Source: Rhodocyclaceae bacterium (GTDB taxonomy: Bacteria; Pseudomonadota; Gammaproteobacteria; Burkholderiales; Rhodocyclaceae). From it: a stretch of DNA of 64,000 nucleotides. Positions 36,810 to 45,428 of this stretch are shown one piece after another. Below the pieces are notes generated by a model. The model saw only the letters and a program-made list of their open reading frames with translations. It was not told where the DNA came from and did no database searches. The position numbers were made by a program, and so were the translations under genes. The DNA is taken from positions 62,001-126,000 of the forward strand of contig JAEUNL010000053.1 of NCBI GenBank assembly GCA_016791115.1, given 5' to 3'. The stretch's first letter is position 1; the number at the start of each line of letters is the position of its first letter.

Positions 36810-39296
36810 ATGCCCCGGCAGTTGCTCGCCGCCTATCCGCCGCCCGGACCGCACTTCGACGAAATGCTCGAGGCACCGTTCAAGCCTCGCGCGCACTGGC
36901 AGCGGCTGTTCGACCATCTGGTGCGAACGCCGTCGCCGCGCATGCGCAGCACGCTGCAGTCGGTGGAGCGCCAGGTCTATGAGAACGGCATCACCTACAA
37001 CGTGTATGCCGATCCGCAGGGCGTGGAACGTCCGTGGGAACTCGACGTCCTGCCGTTCATCCTCTCGCCGGAGGAATGGGCGGGGATCGAGGCGGCAATC
37101 GTGCAGCGGGCGACGCTGCTCAACCGCATTCTCGCCGACGTTTATGGCCCGCAGTCGCTGCTGCGCGAAGGCCACCTGCCGCCTGCGCTGATCCACGGCC
37201 ACGCCGGATTCCTGCGCGCGGCGCACGGCGTGCCCGCGCCTGACGGCGTCCACCTGCACGTCTATGCCGCCGACCTCGCGCGCTCGCCCGACGGGCGTTG
37301 GTGGGTGATTGCCGATCGGACCCAGGCTCCTTCCGGCACGGGTTACGCGCTGGAAAACCGGCTCGTGATTTCGCGCGCGTTTCCGGAACTGTTCCGCGAT
37401 CTCAAGGTGCAGCACCTGGCGGATTTCTTCCGCACGCTGCGCGATTCGCTGTCCCACTGGGCGCCGAACGACGACGACGCGCCGCGGATCGTGCTGCTGA
37501 CGCCGGGGCCCTACAACGAGACGTACTTCGAACATGCCTACCTCGCACGCTATCTCGGGTTCCCGCTGGTGGAAGGATCGGATCTCACTGTGCGCGACGG
37601 CTGCGTGTGGCTCAAGACGCTGTCGGGGCTGCAGCGCGTGCACGCGATCCTGCGCCGCCTCGACGACGATTTCTGCGATCCGCTCGAGTTGCGCAGCGAC
37701 TCGGCGCTCGGCATTCCCGGCCTGACCGAAGTCGCGCGCCGCGGCAACGTGCTGATCGCCAATGCGCTGGGTTCCAACCTGCTCGAGTCGGGCGCACTGC
37801 TCGGATTCCTCCCCGGCCTGTCCGAGCACCTGCTGGGCGAGCCGCTGAGGATGCCGTCGGTCGCCACCTGGTGGTGCGGCGAACCGGCCGCGCTGGAGGA
37901 GGTGATCGACGGCCTCGACAAGCTGGTGATCAAGGCCGCCTTTCCGCAACTTCGCATGACGCCGGTGTTCGGCGAGGATCTCGGCGAAGCGCGGCGCAAC
38001 GAACTGGTCGCCGCAATGCGCGCGCGTCCGCACGACTACGTCGCCCAAGAGCTGGTCCGCCTGTCGCAGGCGCCCGTCTGGGATCGCGAGCATCCGCGCC
38101 GCCTCGAGGCACGCTCGGTCGGATTGCGCGTCTATGCCTGCGCCAGCCCCAACGGCTATGTCGTAATGCCGGGCGGGCTGACGCGCGTTTCGAGCGCCGA
38201 CGACTCGCGTGTGCTGTCGATGCAGCGCGGCGGTTCGAGCAAGGACACCTGGGTCCTGTCGCATGCGCCGGTGTCGACGTTCTCGCTGCTGCGCCGGTCG
38301 ATCGGCCCTCAGGATCTGGTGCGCAGCGGATCGAACCTTTCGTCGCGCGTGGTAGAAAACCTGTTCTGGTTCGGCCGCTACGCGGAGCGTTGCGACAGCA
38401 CCGCGCGCCTGCTGCGCGTGGCCCTGGGCCGACTGATCGACGACGTGCCGGCGCGCCACGATGCGGAATGGCCTGCCATCGTCTCGCTGTGCCGTGCCTC
38501 GCAATTGCTCGACGACGAGGTCGATGCGCTCGACGACATCGACATCGAGGACGCCTTGATCGCCGCCACGCTCGACGAAGCGGTGCCGCGCGGTCTGAAC
38601 GCCCACCTGCGCCACCTCTACCGCGTGGCATTCCATCTGCGCGAACGGCTGTCGCTCGACAACTGGCGCACGCTGAACCGGCTGGTGCAGCAGCTCGCGC
38701 GGCACGAACGGCGCAATGGTTCGCTCGCCGAAGTGCTGTCGCTACTCGACCGCACCGTCGTCACCCTGATGACGCTCGCCGGTTTCGCGCTCGACGGCAT
38801 GACGCGCGACCAGGGATGGCGTTTCCTGTCGATCGGCCGTCGCCTCGAACGCCTGCAGTCGATGAGCCAAACCATCGCCCACGCCCTGGCTGCCGCGCGC
38901 CCCGGTCGGGAGGCCGACCTCGACTGGCTGCTCGAGGCGGCAGACAGCATCGTCACCTACCGTTCGCGCTACATGGCCCGCCCGGAGTGGATGCCGGTGC
39001 TCGACCTGCTCGTCCTCGACGAATCCAACCCGCGCTCGATCAGTTTCCAGGTGCTGGGCCTGCATGACTTCCTGGTACGGCTGGCGGAATCGTTCGGACC
39101 CTGCGATGAAGGTTTGTTCGAGCCGCTGATCGCGCGGCTGCATGCGCTCGATGCCGCGCGCGACCTCCAGCCGGGCAGCGCGGCATTGCCGGCCCTGCTG
39201 GGCGATCTCCAGTCGCTTTCGTATTCCCTGTCCGACCTGCTGACCATGCGCTTCTTCAGCCATGTCGCGCAGAGCCAGCGGTCGTTCGCAAGGTGA
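36810..39296 (+). CDS. Circularly permuted ATP-grasp / alpha-E fusion protein
   Basis: An 828-residue fusion. Residues 1 to about 500 are the circularly permuted ATP-grasp type 2 domain (YALENRLVISRAFPELF, LTPGPYNETYFEHAYLAR, LRRLDDDFCDPLELR, SSKDTWVLSH). Residues from about 510 are an alpha-E domain with its ER motif at 526-527 (RYAERCDSTARLL) and a second at GRRLERLQS. Both families were predicted to act in peptide ligation or tagging. The stop overlaps the next transglutaminase start (TGATG). Compare the separate versions at 49490-51857. Confidence 0.9.
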   Translation: MPRQLLAAYPPPGPHFDEMLEAPFKPRAHWQRLFDHLVRTPSPRMRSTLQSVERQVYENGITYNVYADPQGVERPWELDVLPFILSPEEWAGIEAAIVQRATLLNRILADVYGPQSLLREGHLPPALIHGHAGFLRAAHGVPAPDGVHLHVYAADLARSPDGRWWVIADRTQAPSGTGYALENRLVISRAFPELFRDLKVQHLADFFRTLRDSLSHWAPNDDDAPRIVLLTPGPYNETYFEHAYLARYLGFPLVEGSDLTVRDGCVWLKTLSGLQRVHAILRRLDDDFCDPLELRSDSALGIPGLTEVARRGNVLIANALGSNLLESGALLGFLPGLSEHLLGEPLRMPSVATWWCGEPAALEEVIDGLDKLVIKAAFPQLRMTPVFGEDLGEARRNELVAAMRARPHDYVAQELVRLSQAPVWDREHPRRLEARSVGLRVYACASPNGYVVMPGGLTRVSSADDSRVLSMQRGGSSKDTWVLSHAPVSTFSLLRRSIGPQDLVRSGSNLSSRVVENLFWFGRYAERCDSTARLLRVALGRLIDDVPARHDAEWPAIVSLCRASQLLDDEVDALDDIDIEDALIAATLDEAVPRGLNAHLRHLYRVAFHLRERLSLDNWRTLNRLVQQLARHERRNGSLAEVLSLLDRTVVTLMTLAGFALDGMTRDQGWRFLSIGRRLERLQSMSQTIAHALAAARPGREADLDWLLEAADSIVTYRSRYMARPEWMPVLDLLVLDESNPRSISFQVLGLHDFLVRLAESFGPCDEGLFEPLIARLHALDAARDLQPGSAALPALLGDLQSLSYSLSDLLTMRFFSHVAQSQRSFAR

Positions 39297-40228
39297 TGGC
39301 GGTATCAACGGTGACGGCGGTCAGCTATCGCGTCGAGCACATCACGCACTACGAGTACACGGCGCCGGTCACGCTGTCGCAGCAACTGCTGCATCTCACC
39401 CCGCGCAACCTGCCGTGGCAGCAGTGCGAGACCCACGCCCTGAAGATCGATCCGCAGGCCGCAGAGTACATCGAGCGCCGCGACTTCTTCGGCAATCGGA
39501 TCGCACAGTTCGCGGTGCGTACCGCGCATCGGGAACTCGTGGTACTTGCCGACTCGGTTGTGCATCTGGGGCCGCGCTGGGAATCCCTGGACATCGAAGG
39601 GTCGCCATCCTGGGAGTCCGTTCGCGACCGGCTGCGCGACGTGACGCAGGCGCCGCTGCTCGATCCCGGCCAGTTTCTGTTCGAATCGCCGAACGTGGCG
39701 ATCTCGGCGGAGCTGGCGGGCTACGCCGCAGCGAGTTTTCCTGCGGGACGCGCGCTTCTGGCCGGTACCCGCGATTTGATGGGACGCATCCACGCCGATT
39801 TCGAGTTCGACGCACACGCCACCACGGTAGCAACCCCGCTCTCCGAAGTGATCGCTCACAGGCGCGGCGTCTGCCAGGATTTCGCGCATCTGATGATCGG
39901 CTGCCTGCGCATGCTGGGTTTGCCCGCGCGCTATGTCAGCGGCTATCTGCTGACGCGGCCGCCACCCGGCATGCCGCGACTCGTCGGCGCGGACGCTTCG
40001 CATGCCTGGGTGTCGGTCTTCTGTCCGGAGAGCGGATGGGTGGATTTCGACCCGACCAACAACCTGTTGCCCGACCTCGAGCACATCACCGTGGCCTGGG
40101 GGCGGGATTTTTCCGATGTCACGCCGATGCGCGGCGTCATACTCGGTGGGGGCACACAGGAACTCGACGTGAGTGTCACCGTCACGCCGCTGGGCAAGGC
40201 GACACCAGCGCCGGGACCGGGCAGCTGA
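39296..40228 (+). CDS. Transglutaminase family protein
   Basis: A 310-residue protein with an N-terminal transglutaminase beta domain (YRVEHITHYEYTAPVTLSQQ) and a cysteine-protease-like core with an intact triad: Cys193 (GVCQDFAHLM), His236 (DASHAWVSV) and Asp252 (DFDPTNN). There is no signal peptide. The ATG at 39296 overlaps the preceding stop by one base; a GTG three bases earlier is possible. It closes locus A, and co-translation with the ATP-grasp/alpha-E fusion suggests a shared pathway. Confidence 0.92.
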   Translation: MAVSTVTAVSYRVEHITHYEYTAPVTLSQQLLHLTPRNLPWQQCETHALKIDPQAAEYIERRDFFGNRIAQFAVRTAHRELVVLADSVVHLGPRWESLDIEGSPSWESVRDRLRDVTQAPLLDPGQFLFESPNVAISAELAGYAAASFPAGRALLAGTRDLMGRIHADFEFDAHATTVATPLSEVIAHRRGVCQDFAHLMIGCLRMLGLPARYVSGYLLTRPPPGMPRLVGADASHAWVSVFCPESGWVDFDPTNNLLPDLEHITVAWGRDFSDVTPMRGVILGGGTQELDVSVTVTPLGKATPAPGPGS

Positions 40229-40341
40229 TCGGCTGCTGCCCGAGATCCCTCAACCGGGAACGAAGTCTGCCGATAACCTCGGTCATCGGCCGTATACATG
40301 CCGCATCGCATCGATTCCAGCGCCCTGGCGCAGTCCAGCCC

Positions 40342-40803
40342 ATGTCAGAACACGCCCTGCGCCTGATCATCTACACCAGCCGGCTCGCATCGCGCGAGCG
40401 TACGGTCGACGCCGTCCTCGGATCGATCCGCCAGCAATCCCGGGCACGCAATCCGGCGATCGGTGTCACCGGCGTGCTGATGTTCCACGCGGGGCGCTTT
40501 CTTCAGGTTCTGGAAGGCGAAGAGCCGCATCTTCGCGAACTGATGTCGCGCATCGCCGTGGATGCGCGGCACGCAGACATGCTCGTGCTGGTCGATGAAC
40601 CGATCGGCCGGCGCAGCCTCGGTGAATGGAACATGGAAACCTTCGAGGTTGCCAACGCTGCCCTGTTCTCCCAGACCGGGCTCCAGTTCGTGCGCGACGC
40701 CCTGCTGTCGAACGTTCTGCCGGACGGGGCAGAATTCGTGCGGATGCTGCACCTGTTGCTGGCGAACCGCCGGATTGTCGACCTGATCCGACTGCGCGCC
40801 TGA
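40342..40803 (+). CDS. BLUF domain blue-light photoreceptor
   Basis: A 153-residue single-domain protein of the PixD/short BLUF type, binding FAD and sensing blue light. The key residues are present: Tyr11 (IIYTSR), Asn37 (ARNPAIGVTG), Gln55 (RFLQVLEGE), Trp96 and Met98 (EWNMETFE). Spacing from Gln to Trp and Met equals that in PixD. Two extra residues lie between Tyr and Asn. No output domain is fused, so it must signal through a partner. It is 113 bases after the transglutaminase gene on the same strand. Confidence 0.88.
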   Translation: MSEHALRLIIYTSRLASRERTVDAVLGSIRQQSRARNPAIGVTGVLMFHAGRFLQVLEGEEPHLRELMSRIAVDARHADMLVLVDEPIGRRSLGEWNMETFEVANAALFSQTGLQFVRDALLSNVLPDGAEFVRMLHLLLANRRIVDLIRLRA

Positions 40804-40809
40804 GGGGCC

Positions 40810-40838
40810 TTGTCAGCGCCGGGCTATTTTGGGATAAT
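40810..40838 (+). promoter_or_regulatory. Sigma-70 promoter of rpmE
   Basis: TTGTCA (40810-40815) and GATAAT (40833-40838) are separated by exactly 17 bases, each one mismatch from consensus. Transcription would start near 40845, leaving a leader of about 52 bases before the rpmE ATG. It lies just after the BLUF stop. Confidence 0.75.
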
Positions 40839-40896
40839 GCGCGATTCCCATGGGCGGCCACATTCACCGTCCGCACGTAACGACAGGAACAGACCC

Positions 40897-41115
40897 ATGA
40901 AAGCCGGCATCCATCCCCAATACAACGACATTCAGGTTACCTGCAGCTGCGGCAACACGTTCACCACGCGCTCGACTCTCGGCAAGCCGCTGCATGTCGA
41001 AGTTTGCGCCGTATGCCACCCGTTCTGGACCGGCAAGCAGAAGATTGTCGACACGGCAGGTCGCGTCGAGCGCTTCCGCCAGAAGTACTCCACGAAGGGC
41101 CGCGCTTCCGCCTGA
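40897..41115 (+). CDS. rpmE: 50S ribosomal protein L31 (zinc-binding type)
   Basis: A 72-residue ribosomal protein starting [20 protein letters not shown]. The four zinc ligands CSC and CAVC are retained, so this is the C+ form, replaced by the C- paralogue under zinc starvation in bacteria that have both. A strong promoter precedes it and an intrinsic terminator follows, so it is probably monocistronic. Confidence 0.96.
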   Translation: MKAGIHPQYNDIQVTCSCGNTFTTRSTLGKPLHVEVCAVCHPFWTGKQKIVDTAGRVERFRQKYSTKGRASA

Positions 41116-41132
41116 GTGCGAACGTCCACCAC

Positions 41133-41165
41133 AAAAAGGGCAGCCGGGGCTGCCCTTTTTGTTTG
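41133..41165 (+). terminator. Rho-independent terminator of rpmE
   Basis: Arms AAAAAGGGCAGCC (41133-41145) and GGCTGCCCTTTTT (41148-41160) form a long perfect inverted repeat ending in a T-run. The A-run on the opposite side means it could also stop transcription from the other direction. Confidence 0.92.
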
Positions 41166-41283
41166 CCCGGATGCCGCGCGCGATCACGTCCGCATCGTCG
41201 CCCGGCGAACGATGGAGCGCATGCGCTAGAATCCCTGATCGCCGGCCTCCACGGCACAAGAAGAATTGCAGCCGCACGCTGCC

Positions 41284-42936
41284 ATGCCGATCGCCCAGTC
41301 CGTCCCGCCTCGACTGAAATTCACCTACCCGCCGCGCGGCTGGCTGCTCGCTGCCGCGGTGCTCGTCTATCTGCTTTTCGGCAACCTGGGCCACGATCCG
41401 TGGAAAGGTGACGACGCCGTTCACATCGGCGTCGCCAAGTCGATGCTCGACCGTGGCGACTGGCTGGTTCCTTATCTGGCGGGCGAGCTCTTCACAGATT
41501 ATCCACCGCTCTATTTCTGGGCCGCCAAACTCACCGCGATCCTACTCGGTTGGCTGTTGCCGCTGCATGACGCGTTCCGCATGGCCAGCGTGCTGTTCGC
41601 CGTCGCGATGTTCGGCTGCCTCGCAGCCACGGCGCACGCGCTTGTCGGTTCGACCAAGGACGATGCCAACGGCTCGATCAGCGTGATGATCGCAATCGGC
41701 ACCCTCGGTTTCCTCGCACCGTTCCATGAAGCCCAACCCCTGCTCGCGGTGCTCGCGGCGCAGGCCATGGCAATGCTCGGGCTTGTACGTGCCCTCAAGA
41801 TACCGTGGCGCGGCGGCATGGTGTTCGGCGCCGGTGTCGGCCTGGCATATCTTTCCGGCGGATTCAGCCACGCATTGATGGTCGCGCCGCTGGCCCTGCT
41901 GTTGCCGGCGCTCGCCCCGGCTTGGCGCGAGCGCAAGACCCTGTCCGGGCTTCTTGCCGGGCTTCTGGTCGGACTAAGCGTGATCGGCCTGCACTGTGTG
42001 CTGCTTCAGCTTCTCGATCCGGGCGCCTTCGCTACGTGGCTGGAACAGGAAGCGGCGGAACTTCAGCCCAAGGCCGGCATGCACACATTGCTTGCGAAAG
42101 TCGCGGTGACGCTGCCCTGGTTCGCCTGGCCGGCTCTACCGATCGCAGCGTGGGCCTTGTGGTGCGAACGGCACAAACTGCGCTCGCCCGCCGTGGCGCT
42201 GCCGCTGGCCGCTTTCGCGCTCGCGCTCGTCTGCATCGCCGTCGCCGGCAACTCGCGCAACGCGGCGCTGCTGCCGCTCGCGCCGCCACTGATTCTCCTC
42301 GCCACCGGGCACGCCAAGACCATGCGCCGGGGGCTGGCGAACGCATTCGACTGGTTCGGCATGATGAGCATGACGTTCTTCATGGCCCTGATCTGGATCG
42401 GCTACATCGCCATGGCAACCGGCTGGCCGTCGCGCCTCGCGCGCCAGGCGGTGCGCATCGAACCGGGTTTCGTTCTCCAGGTCTCAGTGTTCGACGTCGC
42501 GCTCGGCATCGCGATCACGGCAGCCTGGCTGTTCCTCATTTTTTCCGGCACGCGCTCCAACTGCCGCGGTACGGTGCATTGGGCAGCCGGTATTTGTGCA
42601 TTCTGGGCCCTGGCGATGACGCTCTGGGTCCAGTGGGTCGACTACGGTCGTTCGTACCGGCCGGTTTCGAAATCCCTTGCCGCCGCGATCGATTCGCGTG
42701 CCGGCTGCATTGCCGGTCGCGATCTGGGTGACTCGCAACGCGCTTCGTTCTACTATTTCGATGGCATCGTCACGCAGCGCGAAATCGAGCGCAATTCGCT
42801 CCCTTGCCCGATGCTGCTGGTCCAGCAGAACGGGCGCCGAGCGGAAGAACCGCCCGGCGCGACTTGGCGCAAAATCTGGGAAGGTCGGCGGCGCGGCGAT
42901 CGAAACGAGATGTACCGACTCTATGTCCAAGACTGA
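41284..42936 (+). CDS. GT-C family glycosyltransferase (ArnT/PMT-like)
   Basis: A 550-residue membrane protein with about eleven hydrophobic helices. The first periplasmic loop carries GDDAVHIGVAKSML and later FTDYPPLYFWAAKL, the acidic and aromatic motifs of dolichol/undecaprenyl-phosphate-sugar GT-C transferases such as ArnT. The C-terminal soluble part is short. The acceptor is unknown. ATG at 41284 is used; a TTG at 41266 would add six residues. The end overlaps pgi by 14 bases. Confidence 0.8.
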   Translation: MPIAQSVPPRLKFTYPPRGWLLAAAVLVYLLFGNLGHDPWKGDDAVHIGVAKSMLDRGDWLVPYLAGELFTDYPPLYFWAAKLTAILLGWLLPLHDAFRMASVLFAVAMFGCLAATAHALVGSTKDDANGSISVMIAIGTLGFLAPFHEAQPLLAVLAAQAMAMLGLVRALKIPWRGGMVFGAGVGLAYLSGGFSHALMVAPLALLLPALAPAWRERKTLSGLLAGLLVGLSVIGLHCVLLQLLDPGAFATWLEQEAAELQPKAGMHTLLAKVAVTLPWFAWPALPIAAWALWCERHKLRSPAVALPLAAFALALVCIAVAGNSRNAALLPLAPPLILLATGHAKTMRRGLANAFDWFGMMSMTFFMALIWIGYIAMATGWPSRLARQAVRIEPGFVLQVSVFDVALGIAITAAWLFLIFSGTRSNCRGTVHWAAGICAFWALAMTLWVQWVDYGRSYRPVSKSLAAAIDSRAGCIAGRDLGDSQRASFYYFDGIVTQREIERNSLPCPMLLVQQNGRRAEEPPGATWRKIWEGRRRGDRNEMYRLYVQD

Positions 42937-44560
42937 TATGTTCACCCACTCTCCGGAATGGGCGGCACTCGGGCAACATGCCGAGCGTCTGCGCGAGCGC
43001 CATCTGACCGCGCTTTTCGCGACGGATGATCAACGATTCGCACGCCTGTCGCGCAGATTGGGCGATCTGGTTTTCGATTTTTCGAAGCAGCGCATCGATA
43101 AGGCAGCAATCGATCTGTTGCTTGCATTTGCCCGCATGCGCCGGCTGTCGCAAGGCATTGCGGCGCTCGCCGGCGGCGAAATGCTCAATTTCACGGAAGG
43201 GCGCGCCGCCCAGCACATGGCGCTGCGCTCGCTTGACCCAGTCATGGTCGGTGGGCAGAACGTGCTGCCCGAAGTGGCCACCACGCGCGAGCGCATGCGT
43301 TCGCTGGTATCGGCGTTGCGCAGTGGCGGGACGCGCGGTGCATCGGGGCAACCCATCCGCCACGTGGTGAATATCGGCATCGGCGGTTCCGACCTCGGGC
43401 CGCGCATGGCCGCCCACGCGCTCGGCCCGCTCGGGCGCGGCGATTTTCGCGTGAGCTTCGTCGCCAACCTCGATCCCGATGAACTCGGCTCGGTGCTTGC
43501 CGATGCGACAGCTGCAGAAACGCTGTTCATCGTTGCCTCGAAAACCTTTACCACCCAGGAAACCCTCGCCAACGCCGAGGCTGCCCGCGCGTGGCTGCGA
43601 GTTCGGCTGGGTTCGGGTGTCGACCTCGCGCCACACTTCATTGCCGTGAGCAACAACGTGGCGGCAGCGCGCGCGTTCGGCGTAAGTGACGATCGCTGCC
43701 TGTCGCTGCCGGAGTGGGTCGGGGGCCGGTATTCGATGTGGTCGGCGATCGGGCTGCCGATCGCATGCGCGATCGGCTGGGAAGCATTCGAACAGATGCT
43801 GGCCGGCGCTCGTGAGGCCGACCAGCATTTCACCTCTGCCCCGCTCGAGCACAACGTTCCCGTGCTGATGGGCCTGCTCGGGCTGTGGAATGTCAATTTC
43901 TTGGGATGCGCCTCCCATGCAGTGCTGCCCTATTGCCAGCGCCTGGCCGACCTGCCGTCTTATCTGCAGCAACTCGAGATGGAGAGCAACGGCAAGCGCA
44001 TCGATCGCGACGGCCGTCCGGTCCCTTGCGACACTGCGCCCGTTCTGTGGGGCGGCGCGGGCACGGTTGGCCAGCACGCCTACCACCAGTTGCTCTACCA
44101 AGGCACAGCGACAATTCCGATCGATTTCATCGTCCCGGTGGGTGACGACGTGCCCGCGCAACGGATGCTGGTCGAGAACGCGCTGGCCCAGAGCGCAGCA
44201 TTGATGCTTGGCCGCGACGAACACCAGTCGCGCGCCCAACTCGCCGCTGCAGGCAGAGTGGCTGATGAAATTGATCGGCTCGCACCGCACTTGGTATGTC
44301 CCGGCAACCAGCCCAGTTCCACGCTGCTTTTCCCGCTGCTCACGCCGCACGCGTTCGGGCGTCTGGTCGCGCTTTATGAGCACAAGACCTTCGTCCAGGG
44401 CTGGCTATGGGGCATCAACAGCTTCGACCAGTACGGAGTCGAGCTCGGCAAGCAGATGGCGCGTGCCCTTTCCGGGGCCGGTGGCGGCGCGCCGCCGGAC
44501 GGCTCGACGGCCGGCCTTCTCGAGTCGATTGCCCGGATTCGCGGCACCCGCAGATCATGA
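42923..44560 (+). CDS. pgi: Glucose-6-phosphate isomerase
   Basis: A 545-residue glycolytic/gluconeogenic isomerase. Conserved segments include NIGIGGSDLGPRMA, the phosphate-binding SKTFTTQETLANA, GGRYSMWSAIGLPIA, and the C-terminal QGWLWGINSFDQYGVELGK with the catalytic lysine. ATG at 42923 (MSKTDMFTHSPEW) gives the usual family length and overlaps the glycosyltransferase end; ATG at 42938 is an alternative. Confidence 0.97.
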   Translation: MSKTDMFTHSPEWAALGQHAERLRERHLTALFATDDQRFARLSRRLGDLVFDFSKQRIDKAAIDLLLAFARMRRLSQGIAALAGGEMLNFTEGRAAQHMALRSLDPVMVGGQNVLPEVATTRERMRSLVSALRSGGTRGASGQPIRHVVNIGIGGSDLGPRMAAHALGPLGRGDFRVSFVANLDPDELGSVLADATAAETLFIVASKTFTTQETLANAEAARAWLRVRLGSGVDLAPHFIAVSNNVAAARAFGVSDDRCLSLPEWVGGRYSMWSAIGLPIACAIGWEAFEQMLAGAREADQHFTSAPLEHNVPVLMGLLGLWNVNFLGCASHAVLPYCQRLADLPSYLQQLEMESNGKRIDRDGRPVPCDTAPVLWGGAGTVGQHAYHQLLYQGTATIPIDFIVPVGDDVPAQRMLVENALAQSAALMLGRDEHQSRAQLAAAGRVADEIDRLAPHLVCPGNQPSSTLLFPLLTPHAFGRLVALYEHKTFVQGWLWGINSFDQYGVELGKQMARALSGAGGGAPPDGSTAGLLESIARIRGTRRS

Positions 44561-44680
44561 AAATCCTGAGGCGCGATTCAAAGATTCGCTGAGGATTTCG
44601 ACACCCTGTTTACGGAAACTGACGTTACCGAGGATGCAGATTACCGCGCCCGGCTACCTCAACCTGACAGGAGACTCAAA

Positions 44681-44755
44681 ATGAAATGGGAAACCCCGTC
44701 CGCCAGCGACATGCGTTTCGGCTTTGAAATCACGATGTACATCGCCAACCGCTGA
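44681..44755 (+). CDS. pqqA: PQQ precursor peptide PqqA (orphan)
   Basis: A 24-residue ribosomal precursor of the redox cofactor pyrroloquinoline quinone. It starts MKWETPSASDMRF and ends FGFEITMYIANR. Glu16 and Tyr20, the two residues fused into PQQ, have the required E-x-x-x-Y spacing. An AGGAG ribosome site lies about eight bases upstream. None of pqqB, C, D or E is in the window, so this copy stands alone between pgi and the convergent orn. It is the only peptide here with this signature and is easily missed by length cut-offs. Confidence 0.9.
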   Translation: MKWETPSASDMRFGFEITMYIANR

Positions 44756-44767
44756 TCGGGTCGCGAA

Positions 44768-44791
44768 CGCCCGCCGGGGCACCGGCGGGCG
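44768..44791. terminator. GC hairpin between convergent pqqA and orn
   Basis: A perfect ten-base stem (CGCCCGCCGG / CCGGCGGGCG) with a four-base loop, 13 bases after the pqqA stop and 24 bases after the orn stop on the other strand. There is no T-run on either side. It is well placed to end or stabilise both convergent transcripts. Confidence 0.5.
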
Positions 44792-44814
44792 TGCTGCCGG
44801 TACTTCAGGGCAAT

Positions 44815-45360
44815 TCAGATCTTGAGGAAGGTCTCGCGGTAGTACTTGAGCTCCTCGATCGACTCGTAGATGTCGGCGAGCGCTTCGTGCTTGCCCTGCT
44901 TGGTGAGCCCCTTGGCGACTTCGGGCTTCCAGCGCCGCACCAATTCCTTGAGCGTCGACACATCGAGATTGCGGTAGTGAAAATACGCCTCGAGCTTCGG
45001 CATGCCGCGCGCCATGAATCGGCGGTCCTGGCAGATAGAATTTCCACACATCGGGCTCGCTCGGCCAGGCACATACTCGGCAAGAAACGCCAGCATGCGC
45101 GCCTCGACTTCACCTTCGTCCAGCATCGACGCTCTGACGCGATCGATCAGGCCGGATCGGCCATGCGTTCCCTTGTTCCAGTCGTCCATCGCGTCGAGTA
45201 CGGCATCCGGCTGATGAACCACCAGCACCGGCGCCTCCGCGACCGTGTCGAGCTGGCTGTCGGTGACAACCAATGCGACCTCAAGGATGCGATCGCGGTC
45301 GGGGTCGAGCCCGGTCATCTCCATATCGACCCAGATCAGCCGGTTCTGGTCCTGTGCCAT
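44815..45360 (-). CDS. orn: Oligoribonuclease
   Basis: A 181-residue 3'-5' exonuclease that degrades RNA dinucleotides, including pGpG from c-di-GMP turnover. The DEDDh motifs are visible: Asp12 and Glu14 in [10 protein letters not shown], and the later ICQDRRFM segment and the [12 protein letters not shown] histidine/aspartate motif. ATG at 45360 ([12 protein letters not shown]) was chosen over a longer frame to 45387. It is divergent from the Ste24-like protease gene. Confidence 0.96.
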   Translation of the reverse strand: MAQDQNRLIWVDMEMTGLDPDRDRILEVALVVTDSQLDTVAEAPVLVVHQPDAVLDAMDDWNKGTHGRSGLIDRVRASMLDEGEVEARMLAFLAEYVPGRASPMCGNSICQDRRFMARGMPKLEAYFHYRNLDVSTLKELVRRWKPEVAKGLTKQGKHEALADIYESIEELKYYRETFLKI

Positions 45361-45428
45361 AATTCCTGCAACTCGAAAAGCCGTCATTCTGTCATAGATT
45401 GAGTGATCGACTCTTTCTCCCTATAGCG

